A stretch of DNA of 64,000 nt, from NCBI RefSeq assembly GCF_003024515.2, contig NZ_PYIX02000025.1:1-64000 (forward strand), written 5' to 3'. The translations under genes were made by a program, and so were the position numbers. Source of the stretch: Acinetobacter sichuanensis. Its GTDB lineage: Bacteria > Pseudomonadota > Gammaproteobacteria > Pseudomonadales > Moraxellaceae. Position 1 is the first letter of the stretch; each line of letters opens with the position of its first letter. A model generated the notes under the pieces. The model worked only from the letters and a program-made list of their open reading frames with translations, was not told the DNA's origin and did no database searches. Shown here piece after piece: positions 52,327 to 61,911 of this stretch.

Positions 52327-53217
52327 TTATTCAGTAACTTCAACCGTTAAGCCATAAGTATAAATTTCACTTTGTGGTTTTTTACGATTGTCTTCATCTG
52401 CTTCTGGATAAGCTGTTGTAATGAGGTAAATGCCTGCTTTTTCAAACTTAATTTCAAACTCACCTTTAGCATTTGTTTTGACATGTGGTTGTTCACGTTG
52501 AGCATTTGTTTCATAGCTGCTTGCACCTTTAAAGATGTCAATTTCTTGATTTGCAACAGCTTTACCATTAAATAAAATTTGCCCTTTTAATGCTTCACCT
52601 GAAAATAGTTCATTTGGGTGTGTTAATAATTTAACTTCAAAACCTTTGTTTATGACTGTAGGAATTGGTGATGGTTTTCCTTTAGTGACATAACTCTCAG
52701 CAATAATATTATTTTTTACTTCTAAAATTTGTGCATTTTCAGGAACTTTATCCGCAGAAATAACGCGAGGAATTTGAACAGATTTTTGTTCTACTGGTGC
52801 TTTAGTTTCTGTAGCTGCTGGTTTTTGTTCATTGTTTGGCATTGGGGCACGTACAGGACGAACACGTAACCATCGTCCATCAACCAGTGCATATTTGCCA
52901 ATATTTCCTTGAGCATCTTGGGTACGAATACGATAAGTACCGTCAGCATTTAAATCAAATTCACCAATATTAAAACGTTTAAGTGAAGCTGCTGCATTGA
53001 TTTGCGTTTGTTGACCATCTGGTGCAGTTACGACATAGCTGGTTTTAAAGTTATTACTTGGAATAAAAAATTTCTCAACAGTGATTGCACTTTGAAAAGT
53101 AATATTTTGCGCAGCTTTGCTATCAAAGAGTTCTGGTAATAAAAATGGGCTAGCAGTGTGAGCAGATGCCATGATTGGTAAAGCAGAAAGAAGTGCAATT
53201 TTGAACAAATGTTTCAT
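52327..53217 (-). CDS. DUF4198-family periplasmic protein
   Basis: A 296-residue exported protein with signal peptide MKHLFKIALLSALPIMASA and His as the first mature residue (HTASPFLLPELF), a metal-binding-style N-terminus common in DUF4198. A middle linker rich in Pro/Lys (PAATETKAPVEQK) separates two beta-rich parts; the C-terminal half (GFEVKLLTHPNELFSGEALK to ITTAYPEADEDN) is an immunoglobulin-like carboxypeptidase-regulatory fold. DUF4198 proteins accompany metal uptake; here it is divergent from an ApbE-DUF2271 gene with a Fur-box-like site between, so an iron role is likely. Confidence 0.85.
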   Translation of the reverse strand: MKHLFKIALLSALPIMASAHTASPFLLPELFDSKAAQNITFQSAITVEKFFIPSNNFKTSYVVTAPDGQQTQINAAASLKRFNIGEFDLNADGTYRIRTQDAQGNIGKYALVDGRWLRVRPVRAPMPNNEQKPAATETKAPVEQKSVQIPRVISADKVPENAQILEVKNNIIAESYVTKGKPSPIPTVINKGFEVKLLTHPNELFSGEALKGQILFNGKAVANQEIDIFKGASSYETNAQREQPHVKTNAKGEFEIKFEKAGIYLITTAYPEADEDNRKKPQSEIYTYGLTVEVTE

Positions 53218-53267
53218 GGTTTAAGTTCCATAAATTAAATAGTTTGTAAATTTGCACTAATGTACTT

Positions 53268-53286
53268 GATAACAAATATCATTATC
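53268..53286. promoter_or_regulatory. Putative Fur box
   Basis: GATAACAAATATCATTATC matches the 19-bp Fur consensus GATAATGATAATCATTATC at 15 positions. It lies between the divergent DUF4198 and ApbE-DUF2271 genes, about 40 bp before the latter's ATG, and would place both under iron repression. Confidence 0.65.
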
Positions 53287-53322
53287 AATATTATTTGTGA
53301 AAATATTTTTTGGAGTTTCAGC

Positions 53323-54885
53323 ATGTTGAACATTGCTGCAAAAAGAACCATGACTCAATCTTTGGCATTCAAACTTTCACCATTAGTGATGGCTTTAACG
53401 CTGATTTCTCCAATAACAGCACAAGCAAATTCTGATGTTCATTTAGAAAGTCAGTCAGACCAAGTAAATCAGCAACGCCACCAATTTCATCGTGATCATG
53501 TTTTAGGTACATCTTTAGATGTTATTGTGATGGGAAGTTCTAAACAAGATGCACAAAAAGCGTTTACAGCAATCGAAAATGAAGTTGCCCGTTTAGATAA
53601 AATTTTATCGACATGGCGTGATGATAGTGAGATTAGCCAATTAAATAAAAATAAAAGTATTCAAGCTTCATCTGAATTATTTGAAGTCATTGCAGCTTGT
53701 GAGCAAATTCGTCATCAAAGCTGTGGTGCTTTTGATGCTCGTTTAGGACAGCTTATTGCCTTATGGGAAAAAAGTCATGGTGTTGTGGAGCTAGATGCAG
53801 CAACCAGAAAACAAGTATTGGCGCAGTTAACTGAACACAGTGTAAAGCTTGATGAAAAAAGTCAGCATATTGAAATTGATGAAAATGTAAAATTTGCTCC
53901 TGATGCTTATGCAAAAGGTTATATTATTGACCGCGCTTTAGTGGCTGCACAGCAAGCTGTACCTTCAATACAAGGAATTTTAGTTGATATTGGTGGAGAT
54001 TTAAGAGTTTGGGGTGAAGCACCACAAAAAGATGCTTGGAATATTGGTGTACAAACAGCTTTTAATCATTTTGATAATACTGCACCTGATCAGTTTCTAA
54101 AATTAAATGATCAAGCAGTGGCTTTTAGTGGAAAAGGTTATCGTAATTTAGCAGGACAGTCCCATTTATTAGACCCAAAAACAGGTCTTGCTTTGCAACA
54201 TGTAGAACAATGTGTTGTGGTTGGAACATGTGCGGCAGACAGTGATGCATTGGCAACAGCTTTGGCAGCAATGTCTCCACAACAAGGCTTAGAACTCATT
54301 GAAGCATTGGTCGGTTATGAAGCCCAAGTGGTTGCAGCAAGTGGTCAAATATATCAAAGTAGTGGCTGGGCAAACTTAACTCAAAGTGCTAATAATCAAC
54401 TTGATTTTGTCAATGTTGCGACAGGTGCAACTGCAAAATGGCCTGCGGGTTATCAAGCTGTGATTGATTTGGTGATTCCTAAACTTGAAGTGGAAAAATA
54501 TAGAGCACCTTATGTTTCTGTCTGGGTAACAGATGAGAATAAAAAAATTGTGCGTACACTTGCTGTTTGGGGCAAAGATGACAAATGGATTAACTCAAAT
54601 TATGTATGGTGGCGTCGTTATGGACGTCAAATGACCAATTTAGATGCCGTTGCTAAACCATCACGTCAACCAGGACAGTATAAATTAGCTTGGGATGGTA
54701 AAGATGATACTGGACGTGCTGTAGCTGCTGGACAATATCAGATCCATATTGAAACTTCACGTGAACATGGTGAGCATTCATATCAAACTTTTGATTTAGA
54801 TGTAAAAGCAAAATCAAGTCAACAGACTTTAGCTGCACAAAAAGAAATTGGAGCACTCAAACTCAATTTTCAAAAAGTGAACTAA
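53323..54885 (+). CDS. ApbE FAD:protein FMN transferase fused to DUF2271
   Basis: About 520 residues, exported (hydrophobic segment LAFKLSPLVMALTLISPITA). Residues 45-350 are an ApbE flavin transferase: LGTSLDVIVMG, CGAFDARLG, FAPDAYAKGYIIDRA (the D.GGIAKGY-like site), ILVDIGGDLRVWG and the CVVVGTCAADSDALATALAA metal/FAD part. The C-terminal 150 residues are DUF2271 (KWINSNYVWWRRYGRQM, then WDGKDDTGRAVAAGQYQIHI). At the junction lies ATGAT (Thr367-Thr370), resembling the TGA(T/S) site that ApbE flavinylates. GGAG precedes the ATG; the upstream frame from 53260 is unlikely. Leads a three-gene operon with PepSY and flavodoxin reductase genes. Confidence 0.88.
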   Translation: MLNIAAKRTMTQSLAFKLSPLVMALTLISPITAQANSDVHLESQSDQVNQQRHQFHRDHVLGTSLDVIVMGSSKQDAQKAFTAIENEVARLDKILSTWRDDSEISQLNKNKSIQASSELFEVIAACEQIRHQSCGAFDARLGQLIALWEKSHGVVELDAATRKQVLAQLTEHSVKLDEKSQHIEIDENVKFAPDAYAKGYIIDRALVAAQQAVPSIQGILVDIGGDLRVWGEAPQKDAWNIGVQTAFNHFDNTAPDQFLKLNDQAVAFSGKGYRNLAGQSHLLDPKTGLALQHVEQCVVVGTCAADSDALATALAAMSPQQGLELIEALVGYEAQVVAASGQIYQSSGWANLTQSANNQLDFVNVATGATAKWPAGYQAVIDLVIPKLEVEKYRAPYVSVWVTDENKKIVRTLAVWGKDDKWINSNYVWWRRYGRQMTNLDAVAKPSRQPGQYKLAWDGKDDTGRAVAAGQYQIHIETSREHGEHSYQTFDLDVKAKSSQQTLAAQKEIGALKLNFQKVN

Positions 54886-54918
54886 GCGATATAAGTTATT
54901 GATAAAGAGATATTCAAC

Positions 54919-55515
54919 GTGTATCAAAAACGTGATTTTTACCGCCATGCACGCTATGTGCATGGGTGGTTATCAGCATTTGCCTTTTTAGTCTTAATTT
55001 TCTTTTCAATTACAGGCATTTTTTTGAATCATCCTGAATGGTTTGAGCCAGCCAAAAAAGAAAATACCAGTACGATTTCATTACCTGATGAGTTATTAGC
55101 TGAGATTAAAGCCAAAGAGAACCCAAGTGATTTAATTTTAAACTATATTCGCCAGCAACAAGCGGATGCTTTGATTGGACGTTATCAGAGCAGTGAAGTC
55201 TTAGACGGTGAAATTATGATTCATTTGGAAAGCCCCGCAGGTTCATCCGATGTTTGGGTGACTTTGGACACTGCCGAAATGGAAATCAGTAGTAAACCTG
55301 CTTCAACCATTTCATTGATCAATGATTTACATCGAGGAAAAAACTCGGGTACTGCGTGGCGTTGGCTCATCGATATTAGTGCTATTTTGATTACTATTTT
55401 ATCGTTAGCAGGTTTTATTTTATTTTTGAGTATCAAAACACGTTTAATTACACATTTAGTCTTAATTGCTTCAAGTATTGTGTTGTTCATGTGGTTGATT
55501 TGGGCTGCAATTTAA
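54919..55515 (+). CDS. PepSY-associated membrane protein
   Basis: A 198-residue inner-membrane protein starting at GTG. One helix follows HARYVHGWLSAFAFLVLIFF, a periplasmic region of about 100 residues reads DALIGRYQSSEVLDGEIMIH and VWVTLDTAEMEISSKP, and two helices close the protein. The histidines in ARYVHGW and NDLHRGKNSGTAW are placed like the haem- or metal-coordinating residues of PepSY-TM ferric reductases. It lies between the ApbE-DUF2271 and flavodoxin-reductase genes, so it probably conducts electrons across the membrane. Confidence 0.85.
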   Translation: MYQKRDFYRHARYVHGWLSAFAFLVLIFFSITGIFLNHPEWFEPAKKENTSTISLPDELLAEIKAKENPSDLILNYIRQQQADALIGRYQSSEVLDGEIMIHLESPAGSSDVWVTLDTAEMEISSKPASTISLINDLHRGKNSGTAWRWLIDISAILITILSLAGFILFLSIKTRLITHLVLIASSIVLFMWLIWAAI

Positions 55516-55525
55516 GGTTGATAAA

Positions 55526-56863
55526 ATGACACAAGCTGTAGAAGGCGTATTGCTGTGTTTGGCAATTTTGTTGGTTATTGTATTGTTTATAATCGTTTTA
55601 TTGATTTGGAAAAACAAAAAACAAAAAAACTTTTCTCATCAATCTGATTATCTAATTGTTTATGCGAGTCAATCAGGACATGCTGAAAATTTAGCAAAAC
55701 AAACACAACAGCAACTGCAACAAGCAGGTTATTCAACTTATTTATTGAATATTCAAGATATCACAGTTTCGGATTTGCAAAAAAGTTCACAATCTTTATG
55801 GATTGTCAGTACCTATGGTGAGGGTGATTTACCTGATACAGCACGTCAGTTTTATCGGAAGGTGATGCAATCGGCTGTAGATTTGTCGCAGCATCATTAT
55901 GCAATTTTGGCTTTGGGAGATCGACACTATAAATATTTTTGTAGATTTGGCACGGTGTTGCAGGACTGGTTGCAACAGCAACAAGCACACGCTTTATTTG
56001 AAATGATTTGTGTTAATCAGTTGCAACAGTCAGATTTACAACAATGGCAAATACAGTTGCAAACTTTGTTAAAAACGCAGTTAGCTGATTTAAATATTGA
56101 ACGTAAATGGTCAACATTAAAGTTGACTTCTCGTCAGTTGTTGAATCAGGGCAGTCAAGGTAATCCACTGTTTAAGTTGGAATTTTCATATACTGAAAAT
56201 ATGTCGTGGCAAGCTGGCGATCTGGTGGAAATTCAATGTCATAATGCTATAGATGTACAAGATTATCCTATCCGTGAGTATTCAATTGCGAGTTTAGTCG
56301 AGCAGAATAGACTTGAATTGGTGGTGCGACAGGAAGTTCATGAGCAAGGTTTAGGTTTAGGTTCAGGCTTATTGACACACAGTTTGCAAATAGGGGAGTC
56401 TATTTCTGCTTGTATACGGCAAAACTCTGCGTTTCATTTAAACTTAGACTTTCCAGCCGCAATTTTTATTGGAAATGGCTCTGGTATTGCTGGTTTATTA
56501 GCCCATATTCGACAACAAGCATTGTTAAATAGACAACATAACTGGTTGATTTATGGTGAGCGTCAAGCACAGTTTGATACGGTTTATGGTGAGCAGATTC
56601 AGGCGTGGCAGCAGCAAGGTGTCTTAACTGAAGTGGATCGGGTTTTTTCACGCGATGGGCAAGCACAAAAATATGTGCAAGACTGCCTTTATGCGAAGTC
56701 TGAATTACTCAAGCAATGGCTGAATGATGGAGCTGCAATTTATGTATGCGGTAGTATGCAAGGAATGGCACAGCAAGTTGACCAAGCGTTATTAGAGATT
56801 TTAGGCAAAGTTGAATACGAAAAGTTATATGAACAAAAACGTTATTTAAGAGATGTTTATTGA
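55526..56863 (+). CDS. Membrane-anchored flavodoxin / NADPH reductase (sulfite-reductase-like)
   Basis: A 445-residue cytoplasmic reductase with an N-terminal anchor (VLLCLAILLVIVLFIIVLLI). The flavodoxin domain has IVYASQSGHAENLAKQ, STYGEGDLPDTARQFYR and ALGDRHYKYFCRFG; the reductase part has the FAD motif REYSIAS and the NADP loop IGNGSGIAGLLAHI, ending in YVCGSMQGMAQQVDQALLEI. The layout equals a compact cytochrome-P450-reductase-type protein tied to the inner membrane. It would feed NADPH electrons to the PepSY partner 10 bases upstream, for periplasmic ferric reduction. Confidence 0.9.
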   Translation: MTQAVEGVLLCLAILLVIVLFIIVLLIWKNKKQKNFSHQSDYLIVYASQSGHAENLAKQTQQQLQQAGYSTYLLNIQDITVSDLQKSSQSLWIVSTYGEGDLPDTARQFYRKVMQSAVDLSQHHYAILALGDRHYKYFCRFGTVLQDWLQQQQAHALFEMICVNQLQQSDLQQWQIQLQTLLKTQLADLNIERKWSTLKLTSRQLLNQGSQGNPLFKLEFSYTENMSWQAGDLVEIQCHNAIDVQDYPIREYSIASLVEQNRLELVVRQEVHEQGLGLGSGLLTHSLQIGESISACIRQNSAFHLNLDFPAAIFIGNGSGIAGLLAHIRQQALLNRQHNWLIYGERQAQFDTVYGEQIQAWQQQGVLTEVDRVFSRDGQAQKYVQDCLYAKSELLKQWLNDGAAIYVCGSMQGMAQQVDQALLEILGKVEYEKLYEQKRYLRDVY

Positions 56864-56898
56864 GCATTTAATTTTTTATTTAACATCAAGCAAAAACA

Positions 56899-56930
56899 AA
56901 AAACCGATGAATATTCATCGGTTTTTTTAT
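56899..56930. terminator. Bidirectional intrinsic terminator
   Basis: AAACCGATGAAT / ATTCATCGGTTT, a perfect palindrome with A and T runs outside, between the reductase and the TonB-receptor genes. Confidence 0.93.
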
Positions 56931-56983
56931 TTATTGTGCGAGTTCGTGTTTGATGGAAAATCTTCAACGAAGAAATTTAAGGA

Positions 56984-59053
56984 TTAAAATTTCTTTTCAA
57001 CACTAAGCATGACAGATGGAATTGCTTGGTTATTACGTGCTTGATAGATCGCACCTGTATTTTGGTCAGTTAATTTTTCTTTATAATCTGTGCTTAATAG
57101 ATTTCGTCCTGTGAGTGTGGTTGCCCAACCTTGTTGAAAACGTTTAGTAAGGCTGACATCAACATTAAAGCGTGCATTACTTGTGCGGTCATACGCTTGG
57201 TTTTCTAAAGCACGTGTAAACTCAGGAACATAGTTTAGGTTAATACTGCTTGCTAGTTGCCAAGGTTGGTAGTTGTATGAAATGCCTGTGCTTGCAGTAT
57301 AAGGTGCGACATCACTCACAAGGCGTTCATGGTGTTGTTCATCTTCCACTTTGGCACGTACCGTTGAAAGTTGACCATTGAGCATAAATGAATGCCCTTG
57401 CACAGTTTGCTTCAGTGCATATCGTCCTGTAATTTCTACACCATAGGTTGTGGCATTATTTTGGTTGTAAGGACGCTCTACATAACGATCACCTTCCAGT
57501 TGAATCGATTTTTCGATGTAGTCATCAATATCACGTTGAAATGCAGTAATATTCACACCGCCAGCAGCCGTGTTATAGCCTAAAGTTGTTTCATAAGCCG
57601 TAACTTTTTCAGGTTTTAGATTAGGATTACCGCCACGATCAGGATTATTTAATGAGCCTGCATCAGCATCTGTCGAAAGTGTTACAGTTGGAGTCAGGCG
57701 GTTACTGTTTGGACTTCGAAATGCTTGGCTAATATTGGTTTGTAATGACCATTCTTTGGTAAAATCAAAGCGATGGGCTAGAACAGGGCTAAAATGTTGG
57801 TCAGTATATTCAACTAAACCTGAACGATCTAACCATTCTTGGCGCGCGCCTAAGGTTAAAGTTTGACGATCTGTAAATTTCCAACTGCCTTCTGCATAAA
57901 GTGCATAGCGTTTTTCATCTAAAGTATCTGTCATATTGCTTTCGAGTTCACTTGCGCGTGTGTCTAAACCAAACTTAATTTGTTTTTTAGCATCAAATTT
58001 ACGTACACCATCGTAGGCAAAACCATATTCATTGATGGTTTCATCAATATAACTGTTATTTTGTAAAGCGCGTGTTGACTCAGTTTCATCTTGTTTTTCA
58101 ACAGAAAAACGAACTTTATCTGAGTCTCCTTGGTCTTTACGCTCATAACGAGTATTGAAACGTATGCTTTCATTTCCATCATTTTGAATCTGGTCGCCAC
58201 GTGTGCCATCACTTTCATTTTTACGATAGAAAATTTCGCCAACAACTTTTTGTTTGCTGTCAATCTCATATTCTACGCGTGGAGCAAACAAGGTTGAACG
58301 CTGTTCTATAACACGCTTTTGTTCACGTGTTTGATTTGCTGTTTGTGTTTGGGTGACACGTGTTGCATCTGTCCACATTTGATTGGCAGAAAAGCTATAT
58401 AGCCATGATTGATCACGACCATCCATTTGTAATGAAAGGTTTTTTCTATCTTCATCATTTTGCCCAGCTTTTGCGAGTGAGTAACCCGCACGAACAGTTC
58501 CTCCAATAGGCGCATTTTTTAAAGGTTCTTTTAAAATGATATTAATAACTGCGCCTGAAGCGACAGAACCATAAGCCACACTAGGTTGTTTGGTAATTTC
58601 TATTTTTTCTATCATGTCGGGTGTAAGTGTATCGACAATCGACATACCACCACGTGGTCCACCTTGTACTGGTTCACCATTGACCAGAAAAATAGGTGCA
58701 GCACCACCGCGAAAACGCATACCTGATGCACCACCGCTGCCACGTGGACCTTGACCAGGTGCAGGCATTTGGAAACCTGCGGCGCGACGTAAAGTATCAT
58801 TGACAGATTGATCCCCATACTTGAGCATTTCTTCACGTGTCACGGTCGTTTTTGCTATTGCGCTAATATCAGGATCTTTAGCTATTGCTTTGGCTTGAAA
58901 AGATAAAGTATCTAAAGTTTGAATGGGGTCTGTTGTTGAGGGCTGCTCAGGAGGAGTTGAATCTGCCCAACTTGGAGCACTGATGCATAATAGTGCAAAA
59001 CTTAAGCTGCTGAGTTTCCATTTTTGTAATGTGCGATATTGTGTGTAAAGCAT
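56984..59053 (-). CDS. TonB-dependent outer-membrane receptor
   Basis: About 689 residues with a signal peptide (SSLSFALLCISAPSWA-DS). The plug domain follows: TTVTREEMLKYGDQSVNDTL, then a Gly-rich RGSGGASGMRFRGGAAPIFL and IEKIEITKQPSVAYGSVA. The 22-strand barrel ends at VMLSVEKKF with terminal Phe, as required by the Bam machinery. Siderophore or other chelate uptake is likely; the cargo is unknown. It converges on the ApbE/PepSY/flavodoxin operon, consistent with uptake coupled to reduction. An upstream ATG five codons before is possible. Confidence 0.93.
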   Translation of the reverse strand: MLYTQYRTLQKWKLSSLSFALLCISAPSWADSTPPEQPSTTDPIQTLDTLSFQAKAIAKDPDISAIAKTTVTREEMLKYGDQSVNDTLRRAAGFQMPAPGQGPRGSGGASGMRFRGGAAPIFLVNGEPVQGGPRGGMSIVDTLTPDMIEKIEITKQPSVAYGSVASGAVINIILKEPLKNAPIGGTVRAGYSLAKAGQNDEDRKNLSLQMDGRDQSWLYSFSANQMWTDATRVTQTQTANQTREQKRVIEQRSTLFAPRVEYEIDSKQKVVGEIFYRKNESDGTRGDQIQNDGNESIRFNTRYERKDQGDSDKVRFSVEKQDETESTRALQNNSYIDETINEYGFAYDGVRKFDAKKQIKFGLDTRASELESNMTDTLDEKRYALYAEGSWKFTDRQTLTLGARQEWLDRSGLVEYTDQHFSPVLAHRFDFTKEWSLQTNISQAFRSPNSNRLTPTVTLSTDADAGSLNNPDRGGNPNLKPEKVTAYETTLGYNTAAGGVNITAFQRDIDDYIEKSIQLEGDRYVERPYNQNNATTYGVEITGRYALKQTVQGHSFMLNGQLSTVRAKVEDEQHHERLVSDVAPYTASTGISYNYQPWQLASSINLNYVPEFTRALENQAYDRTSNARFNVDVSLTKRFQQGWATTLTGRNLLSTDYKEKLTDQNTGAIYQARNNQAIPSVMLSVEKKF

Positions 59054-59260
59054 GAAAACACGTTCCATTTATGTAATTTTGCGTAGCTTAACTTAAAATT
59101 ATGTAGAAACTTTGTGGGAAAAAGGTTTTTTGAAAATAAATCTATAATAAGCTTTGTGTTTGTTTTTATTGTATTTAATTTCATTGATTTAAAAATACCA
59201 GCAAATATGACATTTGCTGGATATCTTGTTATTGAGTGCATTTTAAAAGCTAAAAAATGT

Positions 59261-59797
59261 TTACCACATTAAGTCATCAGGAATAACATATGCTGCGTAT
59301 GGATCTTCCTCATCTGTGGTTTGTTCATGATTTTCAGCATTATTCACAAGAATAAAACCTGTCATTTTGTCATTAATACGCTCAGCAAGTACTTTAGGTA
59401 AGAAAGCATAACTGGTATTTTCTTTTGCGATGACTAAACTACCTGCAACTAAGGCATTATAAATTTGTTGGTTAATATAGACTTTTTTAATTTTACTTTC
59501 ATCAATAAATTGATAAGTCATATCACCGTCAGTATCTTTGATTTTATGCTGAGCAATCATTTGTATAATTGCTGCAACTAAAGCTTTTTCATCTAAAATA
59601 CGTTGTTTTTCTTGGTTTAATGCTTGGTCTTTTGCAATTTTTTCTTGCTTATCTTGTTCAATTTTTGCTTTGATTTGGGCATCATCATTTTGCCCTGTAC
59701 GATGCTCATGTTGTGCCTGTTTAGACAATTTTTTTGCCTTTTTGTTATCGACTAAGCCCGCTTTTAATAACTGAGCTGCTAAAGCATTTTTAACCAT
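59261..59797 (-). CDS. DUF2058-family protein (YaiL-like)
   Basis: A 178-residue cytosolic protein. The N-terminus AAQLLKAGLVDNKKAKKLSK is the DUF2058 signature, followed by a long Lys/Glu/Gln coiled-coil (residues 30-90) and a C-terminal alpha/beta part (YQFIDESKIKKVYINQQIY, PKVLAERINDKMTGFI). E. coli YaiL and relatives are nucleoid- or RNA-associated by annotation; no activity is known. It starts 15 bases after the DUF1275 gene and could share its mRNA. Confidence 0.88.
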   Translation of the reverse strand: MVKNALAAQLLKAGLVDNKKAKKLSKQAQHEHRTGQNDDAQIKAKIEQDKQEKIAKDQALNQEKQRILDEKALVAAIIQMIAQHKIKDTDGDMTYQFIDESKIKKVYINQQIYNALVAGSLVIAKENTSYAFLPKVLAERINDKMTGFILVNNAENHEQTTDEEDPYAAYVIPDDLMW

Positions 59798-59812
59798 GTG
59801 AACAACCTACTA

Positions 59813-60487
59813 TCACTTGACAAGATAATGAATACGAAAATAAATTAACCAATAAATGCAACTTAAGCTAAAACTTAGCAGTGCAGGAATTAGAAAAGTA
59901 TCTAATTTTAAATAAGGATATGCAGCTGTGGCAATTACTCCTCCAAAGATAAAGCCAAATAAAATCAATAAATGTAAAATGACGCGCTTTTTTTCGACTT
60001 GCAGCCCACGGAATAAATAACCTAAGGCAAGCCCTAAATCTGTTAAGACACCAGACAAATGAGTGGTTCGAATAATCGCACCTTGATAATGACTGACCAT
60101 CGCATTTTGAATCCCCATTGCTGCACATGCCCAAAGTAAGCCATAACGAGGATAATTGGCAATAAAACACCAACTCAATACAATGAACAAAGTCATCAAA
60201 CTCAGAGGTAAGCCATAACGACGACCTACTTTAAAATGACTATTTCCTAGAATAAACCCACTATAACTAGAGCCAAGTACATAGCTTAAAATAATTAAAA
60301 TGAGGAAAATAATACTGGAAATATCACCTTTAAAAAGGCTAATGGCAAGCATACTCGCATTTCCAGTCATATGTGAAACAGACTGATGTAACAGCGTAAT
60401 TAAGCCTATAACATTGATCATACCTGCATTGAGTGCAAGTAAAAAAGCACCAAGTTGCACCCAAAGCGGAAGTTGTTGAAGTGGCAT
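59813..60487 (-). CDS. DUF1275-family membrane protein (YoaK-like)
   Basis: A 224-residue membrane protein with about six helices. The opening LGAFLLALNAGMINVIGLIT and SHMTGNASMLAISLFKGD are typical DUF1275 text, and RTTHLSGVLTDLGLALGYLF follows in the middle. The family is uncharacterised but transporter-like. Located between sstT and DUF2058, all on the same strand; a 49-base gap to sstT leaves room for a separate promoter. Confidence 0.87.
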   Translation of the reverse strand: MPLQQLPLWVQLGAFLLALNAGMINVIGLITLLHQSVSHMTGNASMLAISLFKGDISSIIFLILIILSYVLGSSYSGFILGNSHFKVGRRYGLPLSLMTLFIVLSWCFIANYPRYGLLWACAAMGIQNAMVSHYQGAIIRTTHLSGVLTDLGLALGYLFRGLQVEKKRVILHLLILFGFIFGGVIATAAYPYLKLDTFLIPALLSFSLSCIYWLIYFRIHYLVK

Positions 60488-60536
60488 GTCACAAACTGAA
60501 TCAAATAAAATTTAATTCAGTCAGTATAGAAGGTGA

Positions 60537-61733
60537 TTATTTTTTAGCAAGGTCTACGGCAGCAGTAAATAGGACGTCAGTAGATGAGTTTAACGCAGTT
60601 TCAGTTGAATCTTGGAGTACGCTGATGACCATACCAATGGCAACAACTTGCATTGCAACTTCACTTGGAATACCAAACAAGCCACAAGCTACAGGAATTA
60701 ACAATAAAGAACCACCCGCAACGCCAGAAGCACCACATGCAGTCACCACAGAAACGACTGATAAAATAATCATTGTGGTCATATCCACATGAATATTCAA
60801 CGTATTTACAGCAGCTAAAGTTAAGACCGTAATCGTCACTGCAGCACCTGCCATATTAATGGTTGCACCCAATGGAATAGCAACGCCTGCGGTCGCCTCA
60901 TCAACGCCTAAGCGTTTAGCTAAGTCTAAATTTACAGGAATATTCGCAGCAGAACTACGTGTAAAAAATGCAGTAATTCCACTTTCTTTTAGACATTTAA
61001 ACACTAAAGGATATGGATTACGGCGCATCACCAAAGCGACTAAAATTGGATTAATGACCAAAGCAACAAAAGCCATCGTCGCAACCAATACAATAATTAA
61101 ATGTGCATAGTTTTCTAGTGTTTCTAAACCTGCTTGTGCAAAAGTTGCAACCACTAAACCAAAAATACCAACTGGAGCGAAACTGATCACAATACGAATA
61201 ATGGCATTGATGGCATCTGCAACGTCAGTAATCACACGTTTGGTTGTTTCTGAGCTATGGCGTAAAGCAGTACCTAAACCAACAGCCCAAGCCAAAATGC
61301 CAATAAAATTTGCTTCATGTAACGCTGTGACTGGATTACTAATAAAACTTAAAAGTAAATTTTTTAAAACTTCCGTAACACTACCCGGAGGTTGTAAAGC
61401 GATATCAGTTGCACTGGTAAACATTAAAGTACTTGGAAAGGCGAGGCTAGCAAAAATTGCACTTAATGCTGCGAAGACCATACCTACTACATACATCATT
61501 AAAATAGGTCTAAGTTGATGATTGCTTTGACCAACTTTAAAGTTAGCAATAGATGCCATCACCAAAACAAACACTAAAATCGGCGCAACAGATTTTAATG
61601 CTTTAATAAAAACATCCCCAAAAATACTGACATAAGCCGCAGTATTTGGGAAAAGATATGCAACAATAAAACCAAGTATTATGGCAATAAGAATACGTGT
61701 GACTAAACTTAAACGTGCTAGGGCAGCGAACAT
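60537..61733 (-). CDS. sstT: Serine/threonine:Na+ symporter
   Basis: A 398-residue secondary transporter of the DAACS/SstT group importing L-serine and L-threonine with sodium. About eight helices and two re-entrant loops are present; [20 protein letters not shown] carries the Ser-rich loop, and the [20 protein letters not shown] and [19 protein letters not shown] segments form the substrate and sodium sites. Length equals family norm. Start has the usual [17 protein letters not shown]-terminus. Confidence 0.94.
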   Translation of the reverse strand: MFAALARLSLVTRILIAIILGFIVAYLFPNTAAYVSIFGDVFIKALKSVAPILVFVLVMASIANFKVGQSNHQLRPILMMYVVGMVFAALSAIFASLAFPSTLMFTSATDIALQPPGSVTEVLKNLLLSFISNPVTALHEANFIGILAWAVGLGTALRHSSETTKRVITDVADAINAIIRIVISFAPVGIFGLVVATFAQAGLETLENYAHLIIVLVATMAFVALVINPILVALVMRRNPYPLVFKCLKESGITAFFTRSSAANIPVNLDLAKRLGVDEATAGVAIPLGATINMAGAAVTITVLTLAAVNTLNIHVDMTTMIILSVVSVVTACGASGVAGGSLLLIPVACGLFGIPSEVAMQVVAIGMVISVLQDSTETALNSSTDVLFTAAVDLAKK

Positions 61734-61911
61734 ATTGAAACCTGAGTTGCCTTAAACTGGGCTAAAATTGATAAACAAGCGGACTATTTTATACCTAAAA
61801 GCTCTAACAAAATGAAACATTTTCACATAAAAAATAAGATATTAAAAAATATACGAATTTTTCTAAAATCAAGAATTCCATTTGTGTTAAATTTATCCTG
61901 ATAATACAATA

